Shown: in pieces, positions 26,917 through 36,258 of the stretch
Numbering within the stretch: position 1 is the first letter of the stretch
Layout: the number at the start of each line of letters is the position of its first letter
Assembly: GCA_040002595.1 (NCBI GenBank)
Contig: JBDUED010000001.1
Coordinates: 1 to 64,000, forward strand
Length of the DNA stretch: 64,000 bases
Reading direction: 5' to 3'
Source of the DNA: Dokdonella_A sp040002595
GTDB taxonomy: Bacteria; Pseudomonadota; Gammaproteobacteria; Xanthomonadales; Rhodanobacteraceae
Translations under genes and position numbers: made by a program
The notes under the pieces: generated by a model
What the model saw: the letters and a program-made list of their open reading frames with translations, nothing else
Told to the model about the DNA's origin: nothing
The model's database searches: none

Positions 26917-28350
26917 ATGAATTACCCGAACAACACTTTCTTGCCGCGCCTGCGCCCCCTTGTCGCGTGCCTTGCCGCCTGCATGGCCGCATCAGCGGGG
27001 GGTGCGCCAGTGAACTACGCCTCGCTGTTGCCGGCGGGATTGTTGCCAGCACGTCCCGCTGTCACCGTGCCCGTTGTCCGGTCGAGCGCTCCGCGTTTAC
27101 CGGCCACTAACCGGGTCGTGAGCAACTGCAACGACAGCGGCACAGGCAGCCTGCGTGATGCGCTGACCAACGCGGTCGACGGCGACTCGGTCGACCTGAC
27201 TCAGCTCAGTTGCAGCCGTATCTCGCTCAGCACCGGCGCGATTGTGTTCGGCGCCGCCAGTGTGGCGGTCGACGGACCGGGCGAAAACAAGCTGCTCATC
27301 GATGCCGCGCTCAGCGGCGCCGCGCTCTATCACCTTGGCGGCGGCACGCTCTTGGTGAGCGATCTCTCGATTGGTTACGGCTTCAAGTACCGCAGCAACG
27401 CCGACGCGAAGGGTTCATGCGTGCACACTGAAGGCAACGTGATCCTGACCAACGTCGCCATCGACACCTGCAACACGGTGAGCGCGGGGACGCATGCGGC
27501 GCTCGGTGGCGCGGTGTGGTCGGGCGGTACTACCCAGCTCGATCACAGCCGCATCAGCAACAGCGAGGCGCATGCGAAAGGCAACGGCTACGCCAGCGGC
27601 GGCGGCGTGTACGCGCTCGGTGGCCTGACTTCCCTTTACAGCACGATCGACCACAACGTGGCGCTGAGCCAAAGCGCGACACCGACCTTCGGTGGCGGCG
27701 CCTTCGCGCGCGGCAGCGTGCTGATTATGGGCACCACGGTGTCGAACAATCAGGCCGCGCGCATGGGTGGCCTCGCCTTGGCCGACAACGGCGGCCACGC
27801 GGCAACGATCATCAACAGCACCGTATCGGGAAATGTCGCGCAGGAAATCGGCGGCGTATTCGCGCGCCCGGCGCTCAATCTGTACAACAGCACCATCGCC
27901 TTCAACACGTCACATGTGTGGACTGATGGCGCCAGTCACTTCTTCGGCGCCGGACTCTACATCAAGGTGGGGGGCGAGATGGACAGCACGATCATTGCCA
28001 ACAACGTCAATACCGATGCAGCGGCGCCGACGCCGACCGCCGACCTCACCGGCGCCGCGGGCGCGGGCTTCAGCGGCGGACACAACAACGTGATGTTCTG
28101 CGGCAGCGCCTGCCCGACCGATACCTCGCACGAAGATCCGGGCCTGCATCCGCTACAGGACAATGGCGGCCCGACACTCACCCATGTGCCGACGCCGGGA
28201 CAGTGGGATACCTTTGCCGGCAGCAACCCGCTCAACTTGCCGTGGGACCAGCGCGGTCCCGGATTTCCGCGCGATCCGGTCGGCGACCCCCTCGAAATTG
28301 GCGCGTTCCAGCCGAACTCAGACATCATCTTCGCCAACGGTTTCAACTGA
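26917..28350 (+). CDS. Secreted right-handed beta-helix repeat protein with IFANGF tail
   Basis: Exported protein of 477 aa from MNYPNNTFLPR, with a signal peptide (core LVACLAACMAASAGG). After it, VSNCNDSGTGSLRDAL is the CSLREA-type opening common to choice-of-anchor/polymorphic-outer-membrane-like beta-helices. Repeated N/G/S-rich turns then fill residues 80-420. The cysteine pair in MFCGSACP and a conserved ending DQRGPGFPR...DIGAF-like (here LEIGAFQPN) follow the choice-of-anchor Q pattern. It ends in IIFANGFN, a short tail that recurs on another exported protein at 46863. A surface or adhesin-like role is an inference. Confidence 0.8.
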   Translation: MNYPNNTFLPRLRPLVACLAACMAASAGGAPVNYASLLPAGLLPARPAVTVPVVRSSAPRLPATNRVVSNCNDSGTGSLRDALTNAVDGDSVDLTQLSCSRISLSTGAIVFGAASVAVDGPGENKLLIDAALSGAALYHLGGGTLLVSDLSIGYGFKYRSNADAKGSCVHTEGNVILTNVAIDTCNTVSAGTHAALGGAVWSGGTTQLDHSRISNSEAHAKGNGYASGGGVYALGGLTSLYSTIDHNVALSQSATPTFGGGAFARGSVLIMGTTVSNNQAARMGGLALADNGGHAATIINSTVSGNVAQEIGGVFARPALNLYNSTIAFNTSHVWTDGASHFFGAGLYIKVGGEMDSTIIANNVNTDAAAPTPTADLTGAAGAGFSGGHNNVMFCGSACPTDTSHEDPGLHPLQDNGGPTLTHVPTPGQWDTFAGSNPLNLPWDQRGPGFPRDPVGDPLEIGAFQPNSDIIFANGFN

Positions 28351-28468
28351 GGCCTGCGACCTGCCGCGAATGCGCTGCTTACGAGGCGCGCATCGGTGGC
28401 AGCTATCGTTGACGATGGAGGGGTCAAGCCAACTCCGGGAAACCGTCACTCCGGCACAGCGCAGCAGC

Positions 28469-28894
28469 TCAGGCGTCGGCGCCTTGCAGCGGCAAGCCGA
28501 GCACGCGGTCGCGCTGATGCTCGAGCAGGCCCAGGCCAAGTTGCATGCCGGTGCCGATGCGTTGCGCGTAGTCGATCATGATCTGCGCCGAGCAAGCGTC
28601 GAAGATTTCACGGCAGGTTTCCTCCCACAACGCCAACCAGCGGGCAAAATGTTCGCGTCGGATCGGGTGCGGGCGATGCATCCCCAAAGGATTGCCGCGA
28701 TAGGTGCCGGCGCGCAACACCACACCGACCCAGAAGGAAGTCAGCAGACGTTTGTGAGCTTCCCAGTCGTGCACAACTGGATTGAAGACCGCGCCGAGCA
28801 AGACATCGGCGCGGACCTTCTCGTAGAAGCGATCGACCAGGATCGCCAACTGCTCTGCATCGAGCATGGGCGTGGCGTTCGCCGCAACACTCAT
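28469..28894 (-). CDS. Group III truncated haemoglobin
   Basis: Single-domain 2-on-2 globin of 141 aa, a small haem protein for oxygen or nitric-oxide chemistry. Diagnostic features are VDRFYEKVRADVLLGAVF near the start, FWVGVVLRAGTYRG in the middle, and HRPHPIRREHFARWLALW, with the likely proximal haem histidine around residue 73. It lacks the Gly-Gly motifs of groups I and II, as expected for group III. Its ATG overlaps the stop of the azurin gene by 4 bases, so the two are translationally coupled and probably share a redox or nitrosative-stress role. Confidence 0.9.
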   Translation of the reverse strand: MSVAANATPMLDAEQLAILVDRFYEKVRADVLLGAVFNPVVHDWEAHKRLLTSFWVGVVLRAGTYRGNPLGMHRPHPIRREHFARWLALWEETCREIFDACSAQIMIDYAQRIGTGMQLGLGLLEHQRDRVLGLPLQGADA

Positions 28895-29340
28895 TTTTTT
28901 GCGACGGTGAGCGTGCCTTTCATCAAGGCCGCGTGGCCCGGGTACGAACAGAAGAACGCATACGACTCGCCGGCTTTGAGCTTGCCGAGCGGAATCGTCG
29001 TCGTGTCCGACTCGCCGCCGCCAACAATGCGCGTATGCGCAATCACGCGCGTGTCGCCCACCTTGAGGTAGTTGTTTTCGAGGCCGGCCTTGAGTCCGTC
29101 GGCATTGACCGCCGCCTCGTCCGCGGCACTCGCCAGTACCCAGTTATGTCCCATCACGTTTTTTGCGAGGGTACCGGTGTGCTTGAGGGTGACGGCGAAA
29201 GTCTTGCAGGTCGCCGGTACCTCGATCGTCTTGAGGTTGAACTGCATCGCATCGTTGCCTTCGATCGTGGCCGCGCAATCAGCGGCCCACAGCGGCGTGC
29301 AGGAAAGGCCCAACAGGGCAATGGCGAACAATTTGTTCAT
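28891..29340 (-). CDS. Azurin, periplasmic blue copper protein
   Basis: Type 1 copper electron carrier of 149 aa including a signal peptide that ends TPLWAA before the mature DCAATIEGND. Copper ligands are readable: His65 in MGHNW, Cys131 and His136 in FCSYPGH, and Met140. The Cys22-Cys45 disulfide is also kept. Azurins pass electrons to cytochrome c peroxidase, nitrite reductase or terminal oxidases; no such partner gene is adjacent. The start with GGAGACC upstream is preferred over the longer frame. First gene of a two-gene unit with the truncated haemoglobin. Confidence 0.95.
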   Translation of the reverse strand: MNKLFAIALLGLSCTPLWAADCAATIEGNDAMQFNLKTIEVPATCKTFAVTLKHTGTLAKNVMGHNWVLASAADEAAVNADGLKAGLENNYLKVGDTRVIAHTRIVGGGESDTTTIPLGKLKAGESYAFFCSYPGHAALMKGTLTVAKK

Positions 29341-29593
29341 GACGTTTGGTCTCCGTAAATAGGGAAAGACGTGAATCAGGTGGCCAAGCATGGACCCGGC
29401 GCTGACACTGCGCCCTGACCTGGATCAAGTCCCCTATGCGCGTGTGATCGGAGGCAACTTAGGCATTTGTTCGCAGCCAGCCACTGCTTGACTTCGCTCC
29501 GCTTGACTTCGCTCAAGGTAAACCCGCCGGCAGCCGTTTACCTTGGCGGCGGCCGGCGATCGCGCCGATCGACAATCATCTTGGGGTTTCGTC

Positions 29594-30817
29594 ATGCGCG
29601 TTTCTGTCTGTTTTCCCAAACGTCGCGGTTGGCGCTTCGCCACCCTGTTCGCGTTCGCCGCCGCCTGCGCGTCCGCATGCGCCGAACCGCCGCCCACAAG
29701 GGAGTTGGCGAGCGGTCCGACGATCGATCTTCGCTTTCGCTACGAAGGCGTCGACGACGCGGCATTCGCGCGTGATGCAGATGCCAACACTGTGCGCCTG
29801 CGCCTTGGCTATCGCTGGATGTTCACGCCCCGCTGGCAGATGTTTGTCGAAGGCGAGGGCGTACGTGCGTTGTTTGCAGAGCACTACAACAGCAGTGCGA
29901 ACGGCAAGACGCAGTATCCAATCGTTGCCGATCCGGAATCGAACGAGATCAACCAGGCCTATCTGGGTTATGTCGGCGACGCATTCGGCGCCACGCTGGG
30001 GCGCCAGCGGTTGCTCATCGACAACCAGCGTTTCTTCGGCAATTCAGGCTGGCGCCAGAACGAACAGACCTTCGATGCGCTCGCGCTGCGCTACGCGTTC
30101 GCCGATGGCGGTCCTACCCTGAGTTATTACCACCTCGTGCAGGTGCTGCGCGTTAACGGCCACGAGAATCCCAATCCGTTGTTGCGCGCGTGGGACCTCG
30201 ATGGCGACCTGATCAACGTGAGCCAGAAGCTGCCGCTCGGCGTGCTCACCGGTTACGGCTATTTCGTCGAGAACCGCGACATCGCGACATTGTCCACGCG
30301 CACCACCGGCCTGCGCTGGAGCGGCACCCAGCCGTTCGACACGCTCACGTTCGCATGGTCGGCAGAGTTCGCAACGCAGTCGGACTGGCGCAATAATCCG
30401 GTGGCGCAGCAGGCAATTTATCGACTGATCGAGCCGGCGCTGACCTGGCACGGCGTCACCTTGAAGGCCGGCTGGGAAGTGCTCGGTGGAAACGGCCGCT
30501 ATGGCTTCGCCACGCCGTACGCGACCTTGCATGCGTTCAATGGTTGGGCAGATCGTTTCACGACGACGCCCAAGGACGGTCTCGATGATCGTTATCTCGG
30601 AGCGAACGGGAAATTTGGCAAGGCCGCGTGGGCTGCGGTGTTGCATGATTATCACGCCGACCACGGCAGCCAGCGCTACGGTCGTGAATTCGACACGTCG
30701 CTGGGTTACCCGCTGCATCCGCAATGGACCGCCTTGCTCAAGTACGCCGATTACCGCAGCGATGGATTCGCGAGCGACGAGCGCAAGCTGTGGGCCAGCG
30801 TCGAATACCGGTTTTGA
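29594..30817 (+). CDS. Alginate-export-family outer-membrane porin
   Basis: Outer-membrane beta-barrel of 407 aa from MRVSVCFPKRRGW, with a signal peptide ending SACAEPP. The alginate_exp (AlgE-like) signature is recognisable in LRLGYRWMFTPRWQMFVEGEG, LGRQRLLIDNQRFFGNSGWRQNEQTFDAL and GVLTGYGYFVENRD. The chain ends in VEYRF, with the terminal phenylalanine that BAM recognises. Members of this family often transport small anionic or aromatic compounds rather than alginate, and no alginate genes are present, so the substrate is unknown. Confidence 0.85.
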   Translation: MRVSVCFPKRRGWRFATLFAFAAACASACAEPPPTRELASGPTIDLRFRYEGVDDAAFARDADANTVRLRLGYRWMFTPRWQMFVEGEGVRALFAEHYNSSANGKTQYPIVADPESNEINQAYLGYVGDAFGATLGRQRLLIDNQRFFGNSGWRQNEQTFDALALRYAFADGGPTLSYYHLVQVLRVNGHENPNPLLRAWDLDGDLINVSQKLPLGVLTGYGYFVENRDIATLSTRTTGLRWSGTQPFDTLTFAWSAEFATQSDWRNNPVAQQAIYRLIEPALTWHGVTLKAGWEVLGGNGRYGFATPYATLHAFNGWADRFTTTPKDGLDDRYLGANGKFGKAAWAAVLHDYHADHGSQRYGREFDTSLGYPLHPQWTALLKYADYRSDGFASDERKLWASVEYRF

Positions 30818-30891
30818 GCGCGAGGAGGGCAGCACTGGCCGCGAAGGTCATACGCGTTGCGTGGGCGCCGAATGGATTTTTCCACCGTGAT

Positions 30892-30917
30892 TTCCCGCGC
30901 GGGCGCACGCGCGGGAA
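30892..30917. terminator. Strong GC hairpin after the porin gene
   Basis: A perfect 10-base-pair stem TTCCCGCGCG / CGCGCGGGAA with a 6-base loop lies 75 bases past the porin stop and before the efflux operon. There is no T run on either side, so this may be a factor-dependent terminator or an mRNA 3'-end stabiliser rather than a classical intrinsic terminator. Confidence 0.4.
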
Positions 30918-31043
30918 GCCAGAGTGCAGGCAAACCACTGCGAGCCCGACCCTGCCGGCGCCGCATTTTTTAATGCTTCAGGCCGTGCCAACCGGATAAA
31001 CTGCTGCACGCCTTCGTCTTGTTTACGGATCACCCACCCCGCA

Positions 31044-32549
31044 ATGTCACGAATGGGTATTCGCTTCGCCCCGTCGATCGGTTCGGCAGGACGTTCCTCA
31101 CCGCGGATTCGGCGCGTGCGCGTACGGGCGGTTTTTTTGCCGGGCATCCTGGGTGCACTTTGCGCATTGGCTGGCTGTGCGGTGGCTCCCCTGCCGCGGC
31201 TCGACGACCGCACGCCGCAGGGGTGGCAGCACGCGTTCGCGCCCGATGACGCACCCGCGGCGGACCTGCGCAGCTGGTGGACGGCGTTCCACGATCCGCA
31301 ACTCGATCGGCTGATCGACAAGGCGCTCGCCGACAATCTGACGATTCGCCAGGCGGCGCTGCGCATCGATGCATCGCGGGCGCTGGCCGGCAGCGCGAGC
31401 GCGGTGTATTTGCCGCAGGTCGGTGCGCATACGTTTTCCGAACCGGCCCCCGATAGCAGCGCGAGCTATTTCCAGGTGGGTTTCGACGCCAAATGGGAGC
31501 TTGGCCTGTTTGGTCGCGCGCAAAGCCGCGCGCGCGTCACCGCAGCGGATCTGCGCATCGCGCAGAGCGACGCGCAGGCGGCACGCGTCAGCGTCGTAGC
31601 CGAGGTCGTGCGTGCGTATGCGAGCCTGCGCGGTGCGCAGCAACGTCTCGCCTTGCTGCAGCAGATGACCGCGATCGCGGCCGACAGGATCACCCTCACG
31701 ACGACACGCTTGCGTCTGCGTCTGGCTTCCACGCGCGAACTGGCGCAGGCGCAGGCGGAGCAGGCGTCGGCCGAAGCGGCGCTGGCGGAGCCGCGGCTCG
31801 CGATCGACCGCACGCGCCAGCAACTGGCTGTGTTGCTCGCGCAGGACAAACCTGACGTCGATCTTGCAGCCCCGGTCACGCCGTTGCAGCTTGGCGATAT
31901 TGGAATCGCAACCGCGCCAGCCGACCTGCTGCGCACGCGACCGGAAATCCGCCATGCGGAAAATGACGTGTTGAAGGCTGCCGGCGAATTGGGTCTGGCA
32001 CGCGCCGACCGGTTTCCCCGTGTCGGCCTTGGCGGCTCGCTGACGTATTCATCGCGCGTGATCGGTCACACGCGTTTGGCGGATGCGGATGGCATCGCGA
32101 CGTTCGGCCCGGCCATCGATATTCCGTTGTTCGACTGGGGCGCACGCCGCGCAGTGCAAGACGCGCGCGATGCAGAACTCTCCGCAAGCCTGCTCGCCTA
32201 CCGCCAGTCCGTGCTCGAGGGACTGGCAGAAGTGGAAACTGCAATGGCCACGCTGGAACATTCGCGTGAACGCACCGTTGCGCTCGCGCGCGTACTTGCC
32301 AGTCTCGAACGTGGCGATGCGGTCAGCGCGACGCTGCAGCGGGTCGGCCTTGCCGATGATCGCGATCGCGCCACGGCGAGTATTGCGCTGGTGCAGGCGC
32401 GGCTCGACCTCGCGCAGACCGAACAGGAACGCAATGTCGCTTTTGTTGCGTTGTACAAAGCACTTGGCGGCGCGCCGTTGCCGGTTGCGGAGTCGCAATC
32501 CGTTCCCTCGTCGTCTTATCCCGGGCGCGGCAAGGACGCGGGACGATGA
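31044..32549 (+). CDS. Outer-membrane efflux lipoprotein (TolC/NodT family)
   Basis: Outer-membrane channel component of a tripartite pump. It is 501 aa from MSRMGIRFAPS, with a long basic n-region and a lipobox LAGC (Cys45) that gives a lipid anchor. Two outer-membrane-efflux repeats follow. The phrases WWTAFHDPQLDRLIDKALADN, RPEIRHAENDVLKAAGELGLARADRFPRVGL and DWGARRAV are typical of the RND/ABC-associated NodT group. It is first in a four-gene operon; its stop overlaps the permease start by 4 bases. Confidence 0.92.
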   Translation: MSRMGIRFAPSIGSAGRSSPRIRRVRVRAVFLPGILGALCALAGCAVAPLPRLDDRTPQGWQHAFAPDDAPAADLRSWWTAFHDPQLDRLIDKALADNLTIRQAALRIDASRALAGSASAVYLPQVGAHTFSEPAPDSSASYFQVGFDAKWELGLFGRAQSRARVTAADLRIAQSDAQAARVSVVAEVVRAYASLRGAQQRLALLQQMTAIAADRITLTTTRLRLRLASTRELAQAQAEQASAEAALAEPRLAIDRTRQQLAVLLAQDKPDVDLAAPVTPLQLGDIGIATAPADLLRTRPEIRHAENDVLKAAGELGLARADRFPRVGLGGSLTYSSRVIGHTRLADADGIATFGPAIDIPLFDWGARRAVQDARDAELSASLLAYRQSVLEGLAEVETAMATLEHSRERTVALARVLASLERGDAVSATLQRVGLADDRDRATASIALVQARLDLAQTEQERNVAFVALYKALGGAPLPVAESQSVPSSSYPGRGKDAGR

Positions 32550-33676
32550 TTGCGCTTGCGCGCAAGACCTTGATCCACGAATGGCGACGCTTCCTGCCGT
32601 CGGCACTCGCGGTAGCGTTTTCCGGCCTGCTGCTGCTGGTGCAGGCCGCCCTCGTGTTCGGCATCTTCAACAGCTCCGCGGTCTACATCAAGAAATCCGG
32701 CGGTGATTTGTGGCTGGGTTACCCTGGCACGCAAAGCATCGAGTTGGGCCGGCCGATTCCGCACGACGCGCAAATCAAGGCGCTGATGGATCCGGCGGTA
32801 GAACGCGTCGAGGCGTTCAACTGGATCGATGGGGACTGGCGCGGTCCGGCCGACAAAGGCGGCGTCTCGGTATTCGTGTCGGGCATCGATGCGCGTGCGG
32901 ACGGGCTGCTGTTCGCCGATGTGCTGACGCCGCAACTGCGCTCGAAACTCGACGAACCCGAGGGCGTCATCGTCGATCGTGCGGATCTTGCCAAACTCGG
33001 GTTGGGGGTCGGCGGCCAGGCCGTCATCAACGGCCATCGCGTGCGCATCGTCGGCGTGGCCAACGGCCTGCGCGCGCTCGGTGGCGTCAACATCGTGACT
33101 TCACTTGCGACCTCGCGGCGTCTGGACAATGGCGACAGTCATGGTGAGGTTGCGTATTACGTGGTCAAACTGCGCGATCCGAATCAGGCGCAAGCGGTTC
33201 GCGACCGCCTGCAGCCGAGCGGCCAGACGCGCCGTTTCGAGGTCTGGACGAGCAACGCGTTTGCGCGTCGTGCGGTTACCTACTGGATGTTCGAGACGGG
33301 CGCCGGCCTTGGCGTGCTGTTTCTCGCCTTCGTGGTCTTCATTGTCGGCGCGGTCATCACCAGTCAGACCTTGATGGGCGCGGTGGCCGGATCGATCCGC
33401 GAATACGCGACCTTGCATGCGCTCGGCGTCGGCTTCGCCGCGTTACGTCGGGTGGTGCTCAAGCAGGCCGCGTGGGTCGGAGCGTTCGGCCTCATCGTCG
33501 GCGGTGTCGCGACCGCACTCGTCGTCGTGCTCGCGCATCGGCGCGATGTGCCGGTGCAGCTCGACGTGAGCACGGTCGCAATCTGCGCCGCACTCGTCAT
33601 GGCGATCGCCCTGGTGTCGGGACTGATGGCGTTGCGCACGTTGCGCCATGTCGACCCCGCATTGTTGCTGCGCTGA
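32546..33676 (+). CDS. ABC transporter permease, FtsX/MacB-DevC type
   Basis: Permease of 376 aa with one membrane helix near residues 18-41, a large periplasmic domain (about 45-245) and three C-terminal helices (about 255-285, 310-330, 342-365). This is the FtsX-like topology used by MacB, LolC and DevC. The ending LRTLRHVDPALLLR is typical. Together with the ATPase and adaptor it would form an export pump that expels substrates from the periplasm through the outer-membrane factor encoded upstream. The substrate is unknown. Confidence 0.88.
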   Translation: MIALARKTLIHEWRRFLPSALAVAFSGLLLLVQAALVFGIFNSSAVYIKKSGGDLWLGYPGTQSIELGRPIPHDAQIKALMDPAVERVEAFNWIDGDWRGPADKGGVSVFVSGIDARADGLLFADVLTPQLRSKLDEPEGVIVDRADLAKLGLGVGGQAVINGHRVRIVGVANGLRALGGVNIVTSLATSRRLDNGDSHGEVAYYVVKLRDPNQAQAVRDRLQPSGQTRRFEVWTSNAFARRAVTYWMFETGAGLGVLFLAFVVFIVGAVITSQTLMGAVAGSIREYATLHALGVGFAALRRVVLKQAAWVGAFGLIVGGVATALVVVLAHRRDVPVQLDVSTVAICAALVMAIALVSGLMALRTLRHVDPALLLR

Positions 33677-33680
33677 CCCG

Positions 33681-34391
33681 ATGGCCGTGCTGCTTGCCGA
33701 TTCGTTGTGCAAATCGTTCGTCACCGGGGCGGTGCGCACAGACGTGCTGCGCGGGCTTTCGGTCAGCATCGATGGCGGTGAACTGACCCTGGTGTCCGGA
33801 CCGTCTGGTTGCGGCAAGAGCACGCTGCTCGCGATTCTGTCCGGCTTGATGCGTCCCGATAGTGGACACGTGCAGGCGCTGGGGCAGGATCTCGCCCGAT
33901 TGAAGCCGGTCGAATTGGAGCGGTTTCGTTTGCACCATACCGGCTTCATATTTCAGGGCTTCAATCTATTTCCGGCGCTCACCGCCCTTGAACAAGTCGC
34001 GTTGCCGCTCGGCTATCTCGGGCTCACCAATTCCGCCGCATTTGCGCGTGCGCGCAGTGCACTGGAAGAAGTCGGATTGGCCAGCCGCATGCAGCTCAAA
34101 CCCGCCGCGCTTTCCGGCGGCGAGAAGCAGCGCGTGGCCATCGCGCGCGCTTTGGCGAAGGAGCCGCAATTGCTGTTTGCCGACGAACCAACCAGTTCGC
34201 TCGATGCTGGCAACGGCCAGATCGTGATCGACACGCTGCACCGGATCGCGCGCACGCATGGCGCGACCGTGCTGTGCGTCAGCCATGACCAGCGCCTGGT
34301 CGCGCATGCTGATCGCGTACTTGCGATGGAGGATGGCAAGATACTCTCGGATCGGCGCTTGCGGTCCACCACGCAAGAGGATGCATCATGA
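33681..34391 (+). CDS. ABC transporter ATP-binding protein (MacB/LolD type)
   Basis: Nucleotide-binding subunit of 236 aa. Walker A GPSGCGKS is at residues 40-47, the Q-loop is in FIFQGFNLFPAL, signature LSGGEKQ at 144-150 and Walker B LLFADEP at 164-170. The sequence is close to the LolD/DevA class that pairs with FtsX-type permeases. The start MAVLLADSLCKSF lies 4 bases after the permease stop, and its own stop overlaps the adaptor start (ATGA), so the operon is tightly coupled. Confidence 0.93.
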   Translation: MAVLLADSLCKSFVTGAVRTDVLRGLSVSIDGGELTLVSGPSGCGKSTLLAILSGLMRPDSGHVQALGQDLARLKPVELERFRLHHTGFIFQGFNLFPALTALEQVALPLGYLGLTNSAAFARARSALEEVGLASRMQLKPAALSGGEKQRVAIARALAKEPQLLFADEPTSSLDAGNGQIVIDTLHRIARTHGATVLCVSHDQRLVAHADRVLAMEDGKILSDRRLRSTTQEDAS

Positions 34392-35284
34392 TGAGGATTG
34401 CCTGCGCACGATGGCTGGTATTGACCGTTGCAACGGCACTTGCCGCCTGTTCGCAACCGGCGCGGGCGCCGGTCGCGGTCGCAGCTTCCGCGCAGAGTCC
34501 GTATCTGGCGATGGCGCGGGGCCAAGTGGACGTGGAGGGTGGCTTGATCCGCATCGCCACGTCCCGCGATGGGCGCGTCGAGGAAGTCAAGGTCGAAGAC
34601 GGCGACACGGTCAAGAAGGGCGACGTGCTGGCCGTGCTCGATGCACGCCACGCGCGCAGCGTCGTCGGCGTCGCCGCGGCGAATCTTGCGCAGGCGCAGG
34701 CACAGATTGGCGTATCCCGCGCGCGCATTGCGCCGGCCGAGCAACAGGTGCAGCGTCTTGACGAGGCGGCCAATGCGGGCGCCGCGACCGGCCAGTCTGC
34801 CGACGATGCGCGCGCCGCGCTGGCGCTGCTCAAGGCCGAGCTGAGCGTCGCCGATGCCGCGGTGAAGGTTGCGCGCGAGCAGCTCGATCAAGCGCAAGCG
34901 CAACTCGATGGCCATCTCATCAAGGCGCCGGTAAGCGGCCGCATCGTGCGCCGCTCGGTGCATGTGGGGGATGCAGTGTCGGCGCAAGCGGCGAGCGAAT
35001 TGTTTCAGTTGCTGCCCGATCGCCCCCGCATCGTACGCGCCGAACTCAACGAGGCGTACGTCGATTTGGTCAAGCCCGGTATGCTGGCCGAGGTCGTGCG
35101 CGATTCCGACCAGGGCGCGCCGGTCATTGCGCGCGTCGTGCGCGTCGGCGAAGTGTTTGGGCCCAGTCGCTTGACCGATGATCCGGTAGAGCGCGCCGGC
35201 GCTCACGATGTCGAGTGCGTATTGCAACTGGATGATGGCGAGTTCCGCATTGGCCAGCGCGTGCTGGTGAGGTTCAAGCGCTGA
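34388..35284 (+). CDS. Membrane-fusion (HlyD/MacA-like) adaptor lipoprotein
   Basis: Periplasmic adaptor of 298 aa with a lipoprotein signal (LAAC, Cys21). It has a split lipoyl/barrel-sandwich domain (VEEVKVEDGDTVKKGDVLAVLDA near 60-85 and HLIKAPVSGRIVRRSVHVGDAV near 175-200). Between these lies an Ala/Gln-rich helical hairpin (about 90-170), and a beta-barrel domain follows. It completes an outer membrane factor-permease-ATPase-adaptor set of the DevBCA or MacAB kind. The gene order with the adaptor last is a little unusual. Confidence 0.9.
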   Translation: MMRIACARWLVLTVATALAACSQPARAPVAVAASAQSPYLAMARGQVDVEGGLIRIATSRDGRVEEVKVEDGDTVKKGDVLAVLDARHARSVVGVAAANLAQAQAQIGVSRARIAPAEQQVQRLDEAANAGAATGQSADDARAALALLKAELSVADAAVKVAREQLDQAQAQLDGHLIKAPVSGRIVRRSVHVGDAVSAQAASELFQLLPDRPRIVRAELNEAYVDLVKPGMLAEVVRDSDQGAPVIARVVRVGEVFGPSRLTDDPVERAGAHDVECVLQLDDGEFRIGQRVLVRFKR

Positions 35285-35434
35285 GCTGTACTGCAGCGCG
35301 CAGGCTGCATGCGCAAGCGCGACGCGGCAGTGTTCCGGGACCCACGGTCCGTGCATCGTGAAAGCGTTCCGAAAGATGCGTATCGCTATCCTGTGCGCAG
35401 GAACGGCCCGTATTGGGCATCAGGAACGCAATCA

Positions 35435-36133
35435 GTGTCCAACTGGACAATCTTGTGCGACTTCGACGGCACCGTATCTGTTGAGGACATCACCGATTCC
35501 CTGCTCGAACGCTTCGGTCGGCCTGGATGGCAGGCCATCGAGCACGCGTGGCGACGTGGGGAAATGGGTTCGCACGACTGCATGGCGCAGCAAGTAGCGT
35601 TGCTCGATGCGAACCGTGCGGAGCTGGATGCGCATCTGGATACGATGTCGATCGATCGCGCGTTCCCGCTGTTTGCCGCCGCGGTTGAAGACGCCGGCAT
35701 GCCGCTGGCGATCGTCAGCGACGGCATCGATTACGCGATCCGGCGCATTCTCGGACAGCACGGTCTTGACACTCTTCCGGTCATCGCCAATCGTCTTGAG
35801 GCTGTCGGCGAACGCGCTTGGCAGCTCGCGTTTCCGCATGGCAATCCGCATTGCCGGGTTGCCAGTGGCAACTGCAAGTGTTCGTGCGCCAATCGTGCGC
35901 GCGTGGAACGCAAGCGCGTGCTGCTGATCGGGGATGGCGCCTCGGATTTCTGCGTCGCAGGCGAGGCCGATCTGGTGTTTGCCAAGCATCGCCTGATCGA
36001 GCATTGCCGCTCCGCCGGTATCCCCTATGTGCCCATCACCGGATTTGCCGACGCGCTCGAGTTGCTGCCCACCTTGATTGCCGGCGAGCTGGCCGCGCAT
36101 GTCCATGAAACGGTGCGTCTCGACGTGGCGTGA
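35435..36133 (+). CDS. MtnX-like HAD-IB family phosphatase
   Basis: Haloacid-dehalogenase phosphatase of 232 aa. A GTG start at 35435 with CAGGAA upstream puts the catalytic DFDGT at residues 9-13. Motif II is in LAIVSDG, and motif III/IV is in VLLIGDGASDFCVAGEADLVFAK. A cysteine-rich patch GNCKCSCAN precedes motif III, as in MtnX-like relatives. MtnX itself acts in methionine salvage, but no other mtn genes are near, so the substrate is open. It is followed after 125 bases by a class III aminotransferase on the same strand, a possible functional pair. Confidence 0.8.
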   Translation: MSNWTILCDFDGTVSVEDITDSLLERFGRPGWQAIEHAWRRGEMGSHDCMAQQVALLDANRAELDAHLDTMSIDRAFPLFAAAVEDAGMPLAIVSDGIDYAIRRILGQHGLDTLPVIANRLEAVGERAWQLAFPHGNPHCRVASGNCKCSCANRARVERKRVLLIGDGASDFCVAGEADLVFAKHRLIEHCRSAGIPYVPITGFADALELLPTLIAGELAAHVHETVRLDVA

Positions 36134-36139
36134 TGCCCG

Positions 36140-36160
36140 GTGGGAGCGCCGGAAGGTGCG
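36140..36160. repeat. Degenerate REP-like unit
   Basis: GTGGGAGCGCCGGAAGGTGCG, located just after the phosphatase stop, looks like a diverged copy of the GTGGGAGCGGCGGAAGCCGCG repeat seen at 58872. It is single and imperfect, so the assignment is weak. Confidence 0.35.
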
Positions 36161-36258
36161 CTGCGTGTGCTGCGCCCTCCATTCCGACCTCTCGATGAAA
36201 CCATTGCGGCCGCCGCCGCTTCCATCCATGCACCCCCGATGCGGGCAGGAAATCCACC

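Noticed and set aside
29487..29514. Direct repeat of CTTGACTTCGCTC, two copies 15 bases apart
   Set aside because: Only two short copies before the porin gene; could be chance or a trivial duplication, with no regulator known to match.
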